A DNA stretch of 64,000 bases. Source: Leptospiraceae bacterium (GTDB lineage Bacteria; Spirochaetota; Leptospiria; Leptospirales; Leptospiraceae). How positions within the stretch are numbered: position 1 is the first letter of the stretch; the number at the start of each line of letters is the position of its first letter. The DNA lies in NCBI GenBank assembly GCA_015075105.1, contig JABTUZ010000001.1, positions 248,001 through 312,000 of the forward strand, given 5' to 3'. Under the pieces are notes generated by a model. That model was given only the letters and a program-made list of their open reading frames with translations, did no database searches and was not told where the DNA came from. Position numbers and translations under genes: made by a program. Positions 45,402 through 54,310 of the stretch are shown here, in pieces.

Positions 45402-45779
45402 ATTGCTTTGACCTTCGTGTATGACAATTCTCATAATTTTTCCGTTTGAGTCATGCACTTCTTTTTTTAAGTGATAGTAAAACCATCTTGCTATATTTTC
45501 AGAGGTTGGGTTTATTTTCGAAAAGTCAGGGTGGTCGTTGATGGTTATATGGTCAATCGAGTCTATAAGCTTATTTAGCATTTTTCTAATTTTTAAAAAG
45601 TCAAAGCTGATTCCATCGGACGAAATATTATCGTTACTTTTTAGATAAATTTCTACTTTCCAAGAATGCCCATGGCAGGCTTCATCTTTCCCCTCTGGAA
45701 AATAATTGTATAAGTAATGGGACGATTCAAAAAAAGATTCGATTCGAATATAAAAATTTCCTTTTTCTTCTAAAAACAT
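45369..45779 (-). CDS. 6-pyruvoyl-tetrahydropterin synthase family protein, PTPS-III-like
   Basis: The 136-residue protein has the T-fold signature: FFESSHYLYNYF with the first Zn His, CHGHSWKVEIYL with the other two, LIDSIDHITIND, NPTSENIARWFYYHL, and a late Glu in VIHEGQSN. The catalytic Cys of QueD/PTPS normally lies four residues before HGH (CxxxHGH). Here that position is Asp and the next residue is Glu, giving ExxHGH (EACHGH). That pattern is described for PTPS-III enzymes that can replace dihydroneopterin aldolase FolB in folate synthesis. The assignment to folate is inference; queuosine synthesis is the alternative. Confidence 0.78.
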   Translation of the reverse strand: MFLEEKGNFYIRIESFFESSHYLYNYFPEGKDEACHGHSWKVEIYLKSNDNISSDGISFDFLKIRKMLNKLIDSIDHITINDHPDFSKINPTSENIARWFYYHLKKEVHDSNGKIMRIVIHEGQSNLAYFEPIDSK

Positions 45780-45870
45780 GAAAAAATACTTTCCTTTTTT
45801 TTATTCTTCTTGCATGGATGGTATTGATACTGTCTAAATAAAGTATAGCAATAATTTTTTGGAGAAATCA

Positions 45871-46092
45871 ATGACTAGTGCCACTGCACCAAAATTTCAT
45901 AAAAATATGACCATTGGAGAAGCTATTGCACTTCACCCCGATACTGCCTTGGTTCTCTCCAGTTATCATCTTGGGGGTTGTTCCAGTTGTTCAATCAGTG
46001 AATTTGAAACTATTGAACAGGCCTGTATAGGGTATGGAGTTGAAATCAACAATTTAATTGATAGCTTGAACAATCTACTGGATGCCGAATAA
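45871..46092 (+). CDS. DUF1858 / hybrid-cluster-associated disulfide protein
   Basis: From the ATG at 45871 (TTGGAGA site just upstream) the protein has 73 residues. It contains MTIGEAIALHPDTALVLSSYHLGGCSSCSISEFETIEQACIGYG, the DUF1858 fold with a CxxC pair and one further Cys. This small domain accompanies hybrid-cluster proteins and ScdA/YtfE-type proteins and probably has a redox or Fe-S repair role. The gene stands alone, and its function here is inferred only from the family. A TTG frame 12 bases upstream uses the ribosome binding site as codons and is rejected. Confidence 0.85.
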   Translation: MTSATAPKFHKNMTIGEAIALHPDTALVLSSYHLGGCSSCSISEFETIEQACIGYGVEINNLIDSLNNLLDAE

Positions 46093-46184
46093 TTTTTTTT
46101 CTTTGGTCTAAGCGAGTCTCTATTCTATTTTTCGATTGAGTAAAATGACAATCAATCCATTGTAGTTTTTTAGTATCTCTGATT

Positions 46185-47207
46185 TTGAAAGTTACACAAA
46201 GAAACATCGTTCCAGAAATTGCCGACATAGGCAATCACATCTTTAAGGTTGTACTTCCTCAACCTTTTTATGCACCTAATAATATTTATATTCTTCCGGG
46301 AAAAGAGCTTACGATAATTGATTCCGGCTACATAGAATCTTTACCAATACTTCAAGCCTCTTTAAAAAAAATTGGCTATTCCTTAAAGGATATAAGAAAA
46401 GTAATTTACACTCACAACCATATTGACCATATCTCTGCCTCTCTTGTCTTAAAATCGTATTCTCCTAAAGCTATTTTTTATGGATTGAAAGGGATGCAGG
46501 AAGGAATAGGAAATTATATAGAAAGTGTAGATTTGTTTAGAATTGCATCCAACGATTTATTTGTCAGAGCTTTTGAAAAAATAGAAGAAAGAAATTCTAT
46601 AATTGAGTCCACTGAAAAATATTGGAATGAATTTTTTTCCAGATTCAAAGAGACTAAAAAAGGAAATCCGATTTTAAAAATTGATGTCGGATTGGAACAA
46701 GGAGATTCAGTATTTGTAGAAGAAAGGGAAATAAAAATTTTATATACTCCGGGGCACAATATCTACCATATAACTCCCTATTTAAGAAAAGAGGGTATTT
46801 ATTTTTCGGGGGATCTTATTATTTCCAATCTAACTGCGATCTATTCTGAGTTTGATGGAGATTTAAGAGATTATAGAATCACATTGGATAAATTATTAGA
46901 AGAGCCTATTGTTAGAATGTTGCCGGCACATGGAGATGAAATCGCTGACCCGAAACGCTCTATTCACCTTGTAAAAAAAACCCTCGATATTTTAGAAAGA
47001 GGAATTTTGAGAAGGCTTACCGAATCCTCTCCTTCCGATTTATTAAATTTAATGGAAGCTGCAATCGGGAAAAAAGTGTATTCAGGCGGACATCTTCCAA
47101 CTGCGCTTGCGTTGGTGTATTCTCTTGTAAAAAGTTTGGAAAGGAAAAAAAAACTTACAATTGAGAAGCGTGAAGACGGATACGAAAAATTTTACATAGT
47201 AAATTAG
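46185..47207 (+). CDS. Metallo-beta-lactamase-fold hydrolase
   Basis: The 340-residue protein has NIYILPGKELTIIDSGY, the metal motif THNHIDHISA (HxHxDH), TPGHNIYHI for the next His, YFSGDLIISNLTA with the bridging Asp and MLPAHGDEIADP for the last His. All ligands for a two-metal site are visible. The C-terminal helical extension (about 260-330) fits the lactonase-like 'MBL fold' group with a LACTB2-like end. The substrate is unknown. The start is a TTG without a good ribosome binding site and so uncertain. Confidence 0.85.
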   Translation: MKVTQRNIVPEIADIGNHIFKVVLPQPFYAPNNIYILPGKELTIIDSGYIESLPILQASLKKIGYSLKDIRKVIYTHNHIDHISASLVLKSYSPKAIFYGLKGMQEGIGNYIESVDLFRIASNDLFVRAFEKIEERNSIIESTEKYWNEFFSRFKETKKGNPILKIDVGLEQGDSVFVEEREIKILYTPGHNIYHITPYLRKEGIYFSGDLIISNLTAIYSEFDGDLRDYRITLDKLLEEPIVRMLPAHGDEIADPKRSIHLVKKTLDILERGILRRLTESSPSDLLNLMEAAIGKKVYSGGHLPTALALVYSLVKSLERKKKLTIEKREDGYEKFYIVN

Positions 47208-47331
47208 AAAAAATTCTTTTTCTTTTATGAAAAGGCATAAGATTTTTGCAATTTTTTTATAAAAGTTATATTTCCTGCTTGAAAAGTCGATAATAAAAAT
47301 AGTAGCATTGATTATCGGAAGGTTTTTGAAT

Positions 47332-47964
47332 ATGGCAAAGAAAATTATCTTATGTGTTTTATTTGTTAGCGCTTTTTACCCTATTATGTCTCAACAGAAA
47401 AGTGATGATGCAGCGTCTAAAGAGAATGATATTTTTCAAGACAAGCAGAGCGCTTATACCCGGTCTCTTACTCGGATTATTGCTGAATTAGAGAAATCCA
47501 TAGAAATTCGTTTAAAAGATTTAGAAGCCAAACACGATCAATTAGTTGTGCTTAGACCCGAATTAAAAAACAAGCAAACCATTGTAACTGAGGATATTCC
47601 TTATGTAATCGACGAAGGTTATGAGAGTAATCTTTACAAATATATTTCTTTTGTTTTTGAAGAAGGCGGAAAAGTTAAAGAGATTCGACTTGGCTCAAAA
47701 AAGAAGAGAATCCACTACGAGTATGCTTATGAAAATAAAACTATGATTTTTGTTCCTCCAAGGGTTATAGATACAAAAATTGTGCTAGAGAGAGCAGATA
47801 GAATTGAAACAACAGTATTAAACCACATATCTTATGATAATCAGATTCGTGCGCTTAGATATATTGAGGCAAGCCTTCGCTCTTCTATTTATCGTATGGA
47901 TGTGATGATGGTTCTCTACAAAGAAACAAAAGACAGAAGAAATCTCTACCAAATCAGTATTTGA
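47332..47964 (+). CDS. Exported coiled-coil protein of unknown function
   Basis: The ATG at 47332 gives 210 residues with a signal peptide (MAKKIILCVLFVSAFYPIMS). A frame opening at 47308 only lengthens the basic end. Residues about 35-75 form a helix (TRSLTRIIAELEKSIEIRLKDLEAKHDQLVVL), then a beta-rich stretch with ISFVFEEGGKVKEIRLGSKKKRIHYEYAYEN, then a C-terminal helical part. It probably acts in the periplasm. I know no family for it. Confidence 0.65.
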   Translation: MAKKIILCVLFVSAFYPIMSQQKSDDAASKENDIFQDKQSAYTRSLTRIIAELEKSIEIRLKDLEAKHDQLVVLRPELKNKQTIVTEDIPYVIDEGYESNLYKYISFVFEEGGKVKEIRLGSKKKRIHYEYAYENKTMIFVPPRVIDTKIVLERADRIETTVLNHISYDNQIRALRYIEASLRSSIYRMDVMMVLYKETKDRRNLYQISI

Positions 47965-48027
47965 TTTACAAATATAATTTTGGTAGAGATATAGATTTGT
48001 GATTTAGGAAAAAATAATTCAATTTGA

Positions 48028-48597
48028 TTATTTTTTCCAAATTACTGAAAATGCACCTCTCAAGTCTCCCATCTTGTAACCTGTCGCTTTGTCCAAAGGA
48101 TATAGCTTTGCAATTTTTTCCTTAGTTTGTGAATCAATTTCTTTGTCACCGTGGCATTTCAAGCAAGTTTCGTTTATTATAAAAATCGGTTTTAGAAATC
48201 GAACTTCTGTATCTGTTTCTTCTAAGAAAATATTGACTGTTTGTTTTTCAGAGATTTGTTTTTCCCAGTTTTCTATTGCCTTTTTTTCCCAATCATTTGG
48301 AAAGTGATCTGGGTTTCGATTTTTTAGGGACACTCTTCTGAACTTAGCTTTATCGAGTTTTGAAAAGTTTTCTTCCATTTTAGGTGATGCGTCTTTACAG
48401 ACTTCTATTGCACCTGATGTCCCACTTTTTTGAATGGAAGTCTGTAGTGTGCCCAACAATTCTTTTTGAAATTCAGCGAGATACCGGTTGGTTTTCTCCT
48501 GAATCATTTCAAGTCTTGCTTTTTTTTGGTTACAACTACATAAACCAAAAAGCAAAATCAGAATACCGATGGTTGTTTGAAGTATTTTCTTTTTCAT
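48028..48597 (-). CDS. DUF3365 (Tll0287-like) c-type haem lipoprotein
   Basis: The 189-residue protein has a lipoprotein signal (ILILLFGLCSC, Cys22). The helical DUF3365 domain contains GAIEVCKDASPKMEENFSK, RRVSLKNRNPDHFPNDWEKKAI, and one haem-binding site CLKCHG (Cys145, Cys148, His149). The C-terminus YKMGDLRGAFSVIWKK is typical. Such proteins are periplasmic, single-haem sensors or electron carriers. It stands between a convergent exported protein and the co-directional glycolipid operon, so its partner is not evident. Confidence 0.86.
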   Translation of the reverse strand: MKKKILQTTIGILILLFGLCSCNQKKARLEMIQEKTNRYLAEFQKELLGTLQTSIQKSGTSGAIEVCKDASPKMEENFSKLDKAKFRRVSLKNRNPDHFPNDWEKKAIENWEKQISEKQTVNIFLEETDTEVRFLKPIFIINETCLKCHGDKEIDSQTKEKIAKLYPLDKATGYKMGDLRGAFSVIWKK

Positions 48598-48618
48598 TAT
48601 ATTTCCTTTTATAGAAAT

Positions 48619-50019
48619 TTACTTCATGGAGAGTGCCATGTCAAGAGCAAATTTAGCTCCATTGTAAATCTGATTTTGACTATTTCGAATAATACACTCG
48701 TTCATTCTTAGGCTCAAATTTTTTTCTTCGCAAAGTAGATTGATCATATCCATTGAGTGAGATACTTCCCTGCACTCAGTAGTCCCTTCTCCTAATTCTA
48801 TGGAGCGAAAAACAGATTGAGCTTCGTGCTCCCCAACTCTTCGAATAAATATTTTAGGAATAGGGTAGAAGGCAAGCTCCGATGGTTTTGTAATAAGTAT
48901 ATCTGAAATACGGATGAGTTTGTCTGTAGTACTAAATGCTTCAAAATAGTTTTCAAAGTAGAATAAGGTTACCGGCTTTAGATTTTTTTCATTTTCGCTT
49001 AGGTCATTTTTTTTGCAAAATTGAAAAAGCGAATCTGTGTCAGAAATTATTTCTGTTTCAATATTTGATTTTTCAAAAAAATCTTTTAGTGTATCGAAGA
49101 AGCCTTTATGATTTCCTGCATTTAGAAATAAATACAATTCTTTATCTCGTAGTTTATTTCCCAGATTTTTTAAAAGCTCTAAGATATATTTCTTTTGTGC
49201 CCCTGCCCCTCCGATTGGGAGTAAGAGTCTTTTTGGGCATCTCTTTTGGATTCTTTTTATTCTTTTTTCTGAATCTTTTATAGAATTTGTAGCGACATCA
49301 AAAGATACCCAGTGACCTGCCACAGCCAAATTTTCTTTTGGGATTCCCATATCAATAAATTTCATATAGGAAGATGGGCTTTGCACTAAATTCATTGCCT
49401 TGGGTACAAGTAAAAAGTATTGGGGAAGATTGTCCGGTACAAGATGGACTATTTTTTCAAATCCACATGAAGCTGCTATTTGCCCGTTTATCGGGTAGGT
49501 AGATATATAGGGAAGGTGAAAGGATACGTCTTTTAGTAGATTTTTTAGATCGTTTGCAAGCATGGTAGAAAATTGCAGCGAATATACATTGCCTTGAGAA
49601 GTGACAAGTCCAAGCGCCCATTCTAAGCCCCCTCCAAGCTCAGATGCGTATCTGCTAAGAGAGCTGTAAACCCCATCGACCTCTTTTACTATGTTTGCTT
49701 CTTTAGATTCAATTTCTACTAAGTCGTGAAGGTGGACTTCCTTTTTTTTATCTATAGCATGGGAATAAACAGAATACGCCATTCTATGATGACCATAACC
49801 CATTCTAACAGTACCTACAACGATACCGGAATTAATTTTTGGTCCTTCTCCATTTTTTATTAGCTTTAGATATTTTGAATATTTTGTGGAAGTGGAAGTT
49901 AGGGGAATTGTTGCGGATAAGTCCGGTCTGTGTTTTACCAATAGACCTTGTTTCAAGAGAAGTAGAGATGAGTTGATCAGTAAATTTGAGGGCAGTCCAA
50001 ATAACTCTTCTTTATTCAT
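48619..50019 (-). CDS. GT-B glycosyltransferase of the MGDG-synthase/MurG-like type
   Basis: The 466-residue protein has an N-terminal glycine-rich segment IVVGTVRMGYGHHRMAYSVY, the place where MGDG synthases and UgtP carry GxGH, and a C-terminal donor half with LLLPIGGAGAQKKYILELL and ILITKPSELAFYP. It may therefore glycosylate diacylglycerol or a related lipid. The two-domain layout and length are right, but overall similarity to classical MGD1 is low. It directly follows an acyltransferase of the PlsC type with one base between stop and start, which supports a membrane-lipid role. Confidence 0.65.
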   Translation of the reverse strand: MNKEELFGLPSNLLINSSLLLLKQGLLVKHRPDLSATIPLTSTSTKYSKYLKLIKNGEGPKINSGIVVGTVRMGYGHHRMAYSVYSHAIDKKKEVHLHDLVEIESKEANIVKEVDGVYSSLSRYASELGGGLEWALGLVTSQGNVYSLQFSTMLANDLKNLLKDVSFHLPYISTYPINGQIAASCGFEKIVHLVPDNLPQYFLLVPKAMNLVQSPSSYMKFIDMGIPKENLAVAGHWVSFDVATNSIKDSEKRIKRIQKRCPKRLLLPIGGAGAQKKYILELLKNLGNKLRDKELYLFLNAGNHKGFFDTLKDFFEKSNIETEIISDTDSLFQFCKKNDLSENEKNLKPVTLFYFENYFEAFSTTDKLIRISDILITKPSELAFYPIPKIFIRRVGEHEAQSVFRSIELGEGTTECREVSHSMDMINLLCEEKNLSLRMNECIIRNSQNQIYNGAKFALDMALSMK

Positions 50020-50020
50020 T

Positions 50021-50737
50021 TTATGCTCCGGCTAAAAGTTTTGCTTGTGCTTGAAGTTCCAACATCTGCTCTTTTGTATCATTAGAAATTTTCTTCATTC
50101 CTTCTTCCAGAGAATAATTCAGATAATCTCTGTGATCAATTTTTTTACCGTAAGAGACTAAAACTTTTTTATAGGTCACTCTTTTTTTAATAGAGCAAAC
50201 TTCTTCGGGTAGTCCCATGAATGCTCTTAGAATTGGCGCGATTGGAATATCTGAAATTGTTTCTTCAATCGGGGTGATGATAAATGGGGTAATATCAACC
50301 TTGTTTCGGATAGAAAACGCAGAGAATCCTTCGTGGAAGTCAACCATTCCTTTAGTAAAATCATTTCTAACCATATAGTCGTGACCCTCTGGAAAAATAC
50401 CAAGTACTTCTCCTCTTTTGAATACTTGCTGGATCATTTTAATACTCGACATGGAAACTTTACTGTCTATTGCCATTGGAATACATCCTGCTTTAGAAAT
50501 TAAATCCTTAAAAAGAGGAATTCTAAAAGTATAATCTGCCGCTACCCAAGAGATAAATCTAGGAAAAGTTGCAGATACTACAAAAGGATCCATGTCGCTT
50601 CTATGATTTCCTACTATGATGAGTTTTCCTGATGGTGGGACATTGTGAATCCCGTGTACCACAGTATTCACAGCCATATTAAAAAAAGGGGTTACAATAC
50701 TTTTTAGTTGATTGAAGGTCTTGACCGGATCGTTCAT
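50021..50737 (-). CDS. 1-acyl-sn-glycerol-3-phosphate acyltransferase (PlsC family)
   Basis: The likely start is the ATG at 50737, which overlaps the stop of the upstream small gene as ATGA, giving 238 residues. The acyltransferase motifs are GNHRSDMDPF (HxxxxD) and FPEGHDYM, with a later TPFIITPIEETIS block. The enzyme should acylate lysophosphatidic acid or a related lipid at the inner membrane. It lies in an operon with a glycosyltransferase downstream and a small acidic protein upstream. A frame opening at 50761 lies inside the upstream gene. Confidence 0.85.
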   Translation of the reverse strand: MNDPVKTFNQLKSIVTPFFNMAVNTVVHGIHNVPPSGKLIIVGNHRSDMDPFVVSATFPRFISWVAADYTFRIPLFKDLISKAGCIPMAIDSKVSMSSIKMIQQVFKRGEVLGIFPEGHDYMVRNDFTKGMVDFHEGFSAFSIRNKVDITPFIITPIEETISDIPIAPILRAFMGLPEEVCSIKKRVTYKKVLVSYGKKIDHRDYLNYSLEEGMKKISNDTKEQMLELQAQAKLLAGA

Positions 50738-51015
50738 TCGCCCCCAAGAAGGGAAGACCACCAGCCTTTTTTTTGTTCTTCTGGTAAATTTGCCTTAGAA
50801 TCGGTAGAATCTTCAGTGGACAGGCTCGGCCGTCTTTCAGGAATAAAATCTCTTTTTCTTTTGGTGGCGGCAGGAAGATTTTTCCTCAACTCTTCTAATT
50901 CTTTTTGAGCAGAAATATTCGACTTGATGTAGACGCGAATATCTTCCCACTCTTCATCGTAATCATTTCCATAGGTGGCATAATTTAAGAGATCAATGCT
51001 ATCGAACTCGGTCAT
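50734..51015 (-). CDS. Small hydrophilic protein, first gene of the lipid operon
   Basis: The 93-residue protein begins MTEFDSIDLLNYATYGNDYDEEWEDIRVY, an acidic N-terminal part, and ends with a basic and then Glu/Lys-rich tail (GWWSSLLGGE). It has no signal peptide. It is coupled to the PlsC-type gene by ATGA. I recognise no family. Conserved-looking aromatic and acidic residues suggest a partner-binding role. Confidence 0.6.
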   Translation of the reverse strand: MTEFDSIDLLNYATYGNDYDEEWEDIRVYIKSNISAQKELEELRKNLPAATKRKRDFIPERRPSLSTEDSTDSKANLPEEQKKGWWSSLLGGE

Positions 51016-51088
51016 AAAGGTAAATGTTTTCTATAATATAGGAATGTCAAGTTGAATAGTTTCACATTCTTTAGAATTTATGACTCTT

Positions 51089-51181
51089 CTGCAAAAATTC
51101 TAAGGAGGGTTTTTCAACGCTGGGAATGGCATTTTCTCTGAAATTTTAAGTTTATTTATTTCCGTAAATGGCTTTTTGCAG
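51089..51181. repeat. 93-bp MITE-like element, copy 2
   Basis: CTGCAAAAA (51089-51097) and TTTTTGCAG (51173-51181) form the ends, as at 16353-16449. TTTATGAC precedes the left end in both copies, and the inner CAACGCTGGGAATGGCA matches the core of copy 1. The right end continues as ACTCGCCGAA, which mirrors the TTCGGCGA just left of copy 1. Confidence 0.55.
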
Positions 51182-51239
51182 ACTCGCCGAAGATAAATTT
51201 TTCTTGACCTGTGTTTTACAATTTGTTTTTTTTAAGCAA

Positions 51240-53339
51240 ATGGATTCCCATGAAAATTTAAACCCCCTTTTATCCATACACGAAGTATCTATTGCAATGA
51301 ATTCCACTTTGGATCCGGACGGACTTCTTGAACTGATTTTAGACAGGTGTATTCAATTTTGTAGAGTAGAATCCGGTTCTTTAATGCTTGTCAACCAAAA
51401 AGAAGGTATTTTAGACATAGTAACTTCCAGAGGGTTAAACCCTGAGGTAAAAAAAGAAGTAAGACTGAAAATCGGTCAAGGTGTTACGGGAATAGTTGCC
51501 TCAACAGGAAAAGGAAAATTGGTAAACGACGTAACCAAGGATCCGTGTTATATTTCCATTAAGAAGGAAATTCAATCCGAGTTAGCAGTCCCTATGATTG
51601 TAGAAGATGTTGTGATTGGGGTGATCTCACTGGATTCGAATAGGGTTGGGGCATTTACTCAAGAGCATCTGACAATACTTTCTATCCTTGCCAATCAAGC
51701 TGCACAGATTTTTAAAAATCTTCAGACCTTTCGTAGTTTGGAGCAAAAAAATAAAATCCAGCAAGTGTTAATCGAAATATCAAAAGTAGTTACATCTTCA
51801 CTCGACATGGAAGAAATCTTTCATTCTATTTTGATGGTCATGGAAAAATCTTTGAAACTTGAAAAGGGAAGTCTTGTATTATACAATCCGACTGAAGAAA
51901 ATTTAAAAATAGTTGCAGCCGTTGGATTAAGCTCTGACGAAATGGAAAGAGGAATTTACCACACGGGAGAAGGAGTTACCGGAAAAGTTTTTGAATCCGG
52001 TGAGCCGATAATTATCCAATCGGTAGCAAGAGAGTCGTTGTTTTTGAATAGAGTAGGTTATCTTTCTCATTTTGATTTGAATCCTGAAAATATTAGCTTT
52101 CTCGCTGTTCCTGTAAAAAGCGATCACGCCATTATCGGAGTGTTGAGTGTTTTTTTTGCTCAATCGAAAAATACAGATTTCCCTACGCTCTTGGATTTTT
52201 TGCAGGTGGTTGCATCAATTATTTTTCAAGTAATTAAAATTCAGCATTTGGTCGAAGAAGCAAAAAAAGAAATCTCCAGAGAAAATATTCTTTTAAAAAG
52301 AGAGCTAAAGAAAAAATATAAATTTGGTTCTTTAATCGGAAAATCAAAGTCTATGGAAAAATTATTTGAAAAAGTTCAGATTGTTGCAGATTCAAGGGCT
52401 TCTGTTTTGATTACTGGAGAGTCTGGAACTGGGAAGGAAATGCTTGCGTCTGCGATTCATTACAACAGCAATCGTGCAGACAAACCTTTTGTAAAAATTA
52501 ATTGCGCAGCGATTCCTGAAAATCTTTTGGAAAGCGAGCTATTCGGTCACAAAAAAGGTTCGTTTACCGGAGCGGTTGCAGACAAAAAAGGAAAGTTTGA
52601 AATGGCAGACGGGGGGACGATTTTTTTGGACGAGATTGGAGAGTTGGATTTGAATCTTCAGTCCAAGCTGTTAAGAGTTTTACAAGAAAGAGAGATCGAA
52701 GCAATTGGATCTATAAAGCCGAAACAAATCGATATTCGAATTCTTGCTGCTACAAATAATGATTTAGAAAGACAAGTCGCAGAAAAAAAATTTAGGTCAG
52801 ACTTGTTTTATAGATTGAACGTAATCAATTTTCAGCCTCCACCTTTGAGAGAAAGGACAGAGGATATACCACTTCTCATTTCTCATTTTATAGAGAAATA
52901 TTCTAAAGAGAATAGTAAGGGTGTAAAAGGGATATCAAGAGAAGCCAATAAAATCTTAAGGGAGTATTCTTGGCCGGGAAATGTCAGGGAGCTGGAAAAT
53001 ATTATAGAGCGAGCAATCGTTCTTACTCAAAATGAAATTTTAGATGAGACTGATTTTTATGAAGTAAGTGAAAAGTTGATAAAGCCGCCAGATTTTAAAA
53101 AAGAAATAAGTCAAGGGAAGTTAAGTGAAACAGATGAATCTATTTCTTTATACTCACCTGTAAATTTAGATGCGATAGACGGAAGAGCTATGGAGGTTGT
53201 GGTGGGAGAGGTTGAGTCTAGGCTAATTCAATTTGCATTAAAAAAATTCAAATACACAAAAACTCGTGTAGCAAAATATTTAGGAATAAACAGAAATACC
53301 TTAGACAAAAGAATTAAAGAGTTAAAGATAGAATACTAA
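51240..53339 (+). CDS. GAF-GAF-AAA+-Fis sigma-54-dependent transcription activator
   Basis: From the ATG at 51240 the protein has 699 residues: two GAF domains (about 10-165 and 185-345), an AAA+ domain (about 365-600) and a C-terminal Fis-type helix-turn-helix ([21 protein letters not shown]). The AAA+ part has Walker [10 protein letters not shown], the sigma-54-contact loop as GSFTGA in place of GAFTGA, Walker [13 protein letters not shown] and [16 protein letters not shown]. No receiver domain is present, so the signal is probably a small molecule bound by a GAF domain. A frame opening at 51168 begins inside a repeat element and is rejected. No target operon is evident nearby. Confidence 0.92.
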   Translation: MDSHENLNPLLSIHEVSIAMNSTLDPDGLLELILDRCIQFCRVESGSLMLVNQKEGILDIVTSRGLNPEVKKEVRLKIGQGVTGIVASTGKGKLVNDVTKDPCYISIKKEIQSELAVPMIVEDVVIGVISLDSNRVGAFTQEHLTILSILANQAAQIFKNLQTFRSLEQKNKIQQVLIEISKVVTSSLDMEEIFHSILMVMEKSLKLEKGSLVLYNPTEENLKIVAAVGLSSDEMERGIYHTGEGVTGKVFESGEPIIIQSVARESLFLNRVGYLSHFDLNPENISFLAVPVKSDHAIIGVLSVFFAQSKNTDFPTLLDFLQVVASIIFQVIKIQHLVEEAKKEISRENILLKRELKKKYKFGSLIGKSKSMEKLFEKVQIVADSRASVLITGESGTGKEMLASAIHYNSNRADKPFVKINCAAIPENLLESELFGHKKGSFTGAVADKKGKFEMADGGTIFLDEIGELDLNLQSKLLRVLQEREIEAIGSIKPKQIDIRILAATNNDLERQVAEKKFRSDLFYRLNVINFQPPPLRERTEDIPLLISHFIEKYSKENSKGVKGISREANKILREYSWPGNVRELENIIERAIVLTQNEILDETDFYEVSEKLIKPPDFKKEISQGKLSETDESISLYSPVNLDAIDGRAMEVVVGEVESRLIQFALKKFKYTKTRVAKYLGINRNTLDKRIKELKIEY

Positions 53340-54154
53340 GGTTTTTTTTCTGGGCTGGGTATGGGTGGATCTCTTCTCTGGTAGGCACGATCAATATTTT
53401 CAAGTGGAGTTGCAAGTTCATGGATTTCCGGTTTGTCCCAAATATCTCTTAACATATTTTCTCCACTAAGAGTTAAGAAATTGTTATCGTGGTGGATTTT
53501 GTTGAATTTTTCTTTTTTAGAAAACATAGCTCGATTGATTTCGTGTTTTATTTCTTCAAATTTAGTTAATTCTGCATCAACAGGATAATCAGACTCATAC
53601 ATCAGAGCCAAGAGCACAATATATTTTCCGGATTGCTTTAGAGACTTCAGCGCCTCTACCATGTCTTTGATCTTCAATAAGTATAAATAGGGTCTTGTAT
53701 TTTTAGCAGAAAGAATTTTTTGTTCTCCTACTGCAAGGTCTCTCATCCCGAGACGCATATAAAAAAGAGCTTTTTTGTTTCCGGTTTGAACTGCGTATTT
53801 TCCAAGTCTGGAAAATTCTTCTTTTAGAAATTCAATATTTTTATTCAATAAAGATTGATAAAGCACAATGATCAACTCTTGCGTATGACGCACTTCAGTG
53901 TATGATTTGCCCACTTCAAATTGCAGATAGAGGATACTCGATTCTATATGATGTTGGATACACCTTTTAAATAATTTTTTATCGTTTTCATCTCCAAGAT
54001 TAGAAACAGAAGAATTGATCGCTGTCAGAAAATATTCATTTTCCTTGATCCCATTTGCAGATTTTACTAATTGAGTGGCTTTCGTGCTATCCTGATTTGC
54101 AAAAATATTTATATGGATAATACAAAGTAGTAATACAATAATTGTCTTCTGCAC
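53336..54154 (-). CDS. Exported helical protein of unknown function
   Basis: The 272-residue protein has a signal peptide ([19 protein letters not shown]) and is largely helical, with TPR-like spacing around [47 protein letters not shown]. The C-terminus is Pro-rich ([11 protein letters not shown]). It is convergent with the sigma-54 activator and overlaps it by four bases. The 156 bases upstream separate it from the macroglobulin gene. I cannot name a family. Confidence 0.65.
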   Translation of the reverse strand: MQKTIIVLLLCIIHINIFANQDSTKATQLVKSANGIKENEYFLTAINSSVSNLGDENDKKLFKRCIQHHIESSILYLQFEVGKSYTEVRHTQELIIVLYQSLLNKNIEFLKEEFSRLGKYAVQTGNKKALFYMRLGMRDLAVGEQKILSAKNTRPYLYLLKIKDMVEALKSLKQSGKYIVLLALMYESDYPVDAELTKFEEIKHEINRAMFSKKEKFNKIHHDNNFLTLSGENMLRDIWDKPEIHELATPLENIDRAYQRRDPPIPSPEKKP

Positions 54155-54310
54155 AATTTTATTTTCGGAGACAATAGTGCTATTTCTCTATAAATTTCCA
54201 TTTTTAAAAAAATATATTTATTAAAATAGGTCAATAAATTCTAAATGGTTTTCTTTTTTGTAAATATGTCTTATTTTTTTTAGTTGCCTATATGTATTTT
54301 CACTTTTTAT

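Noticed and set aside
51168-51239. N-terminal extension of the sigma-54 activator
   Set aside because: The first 24 codons begin inside the 95-bp repeat element and precede the usual start of the GAF domain.
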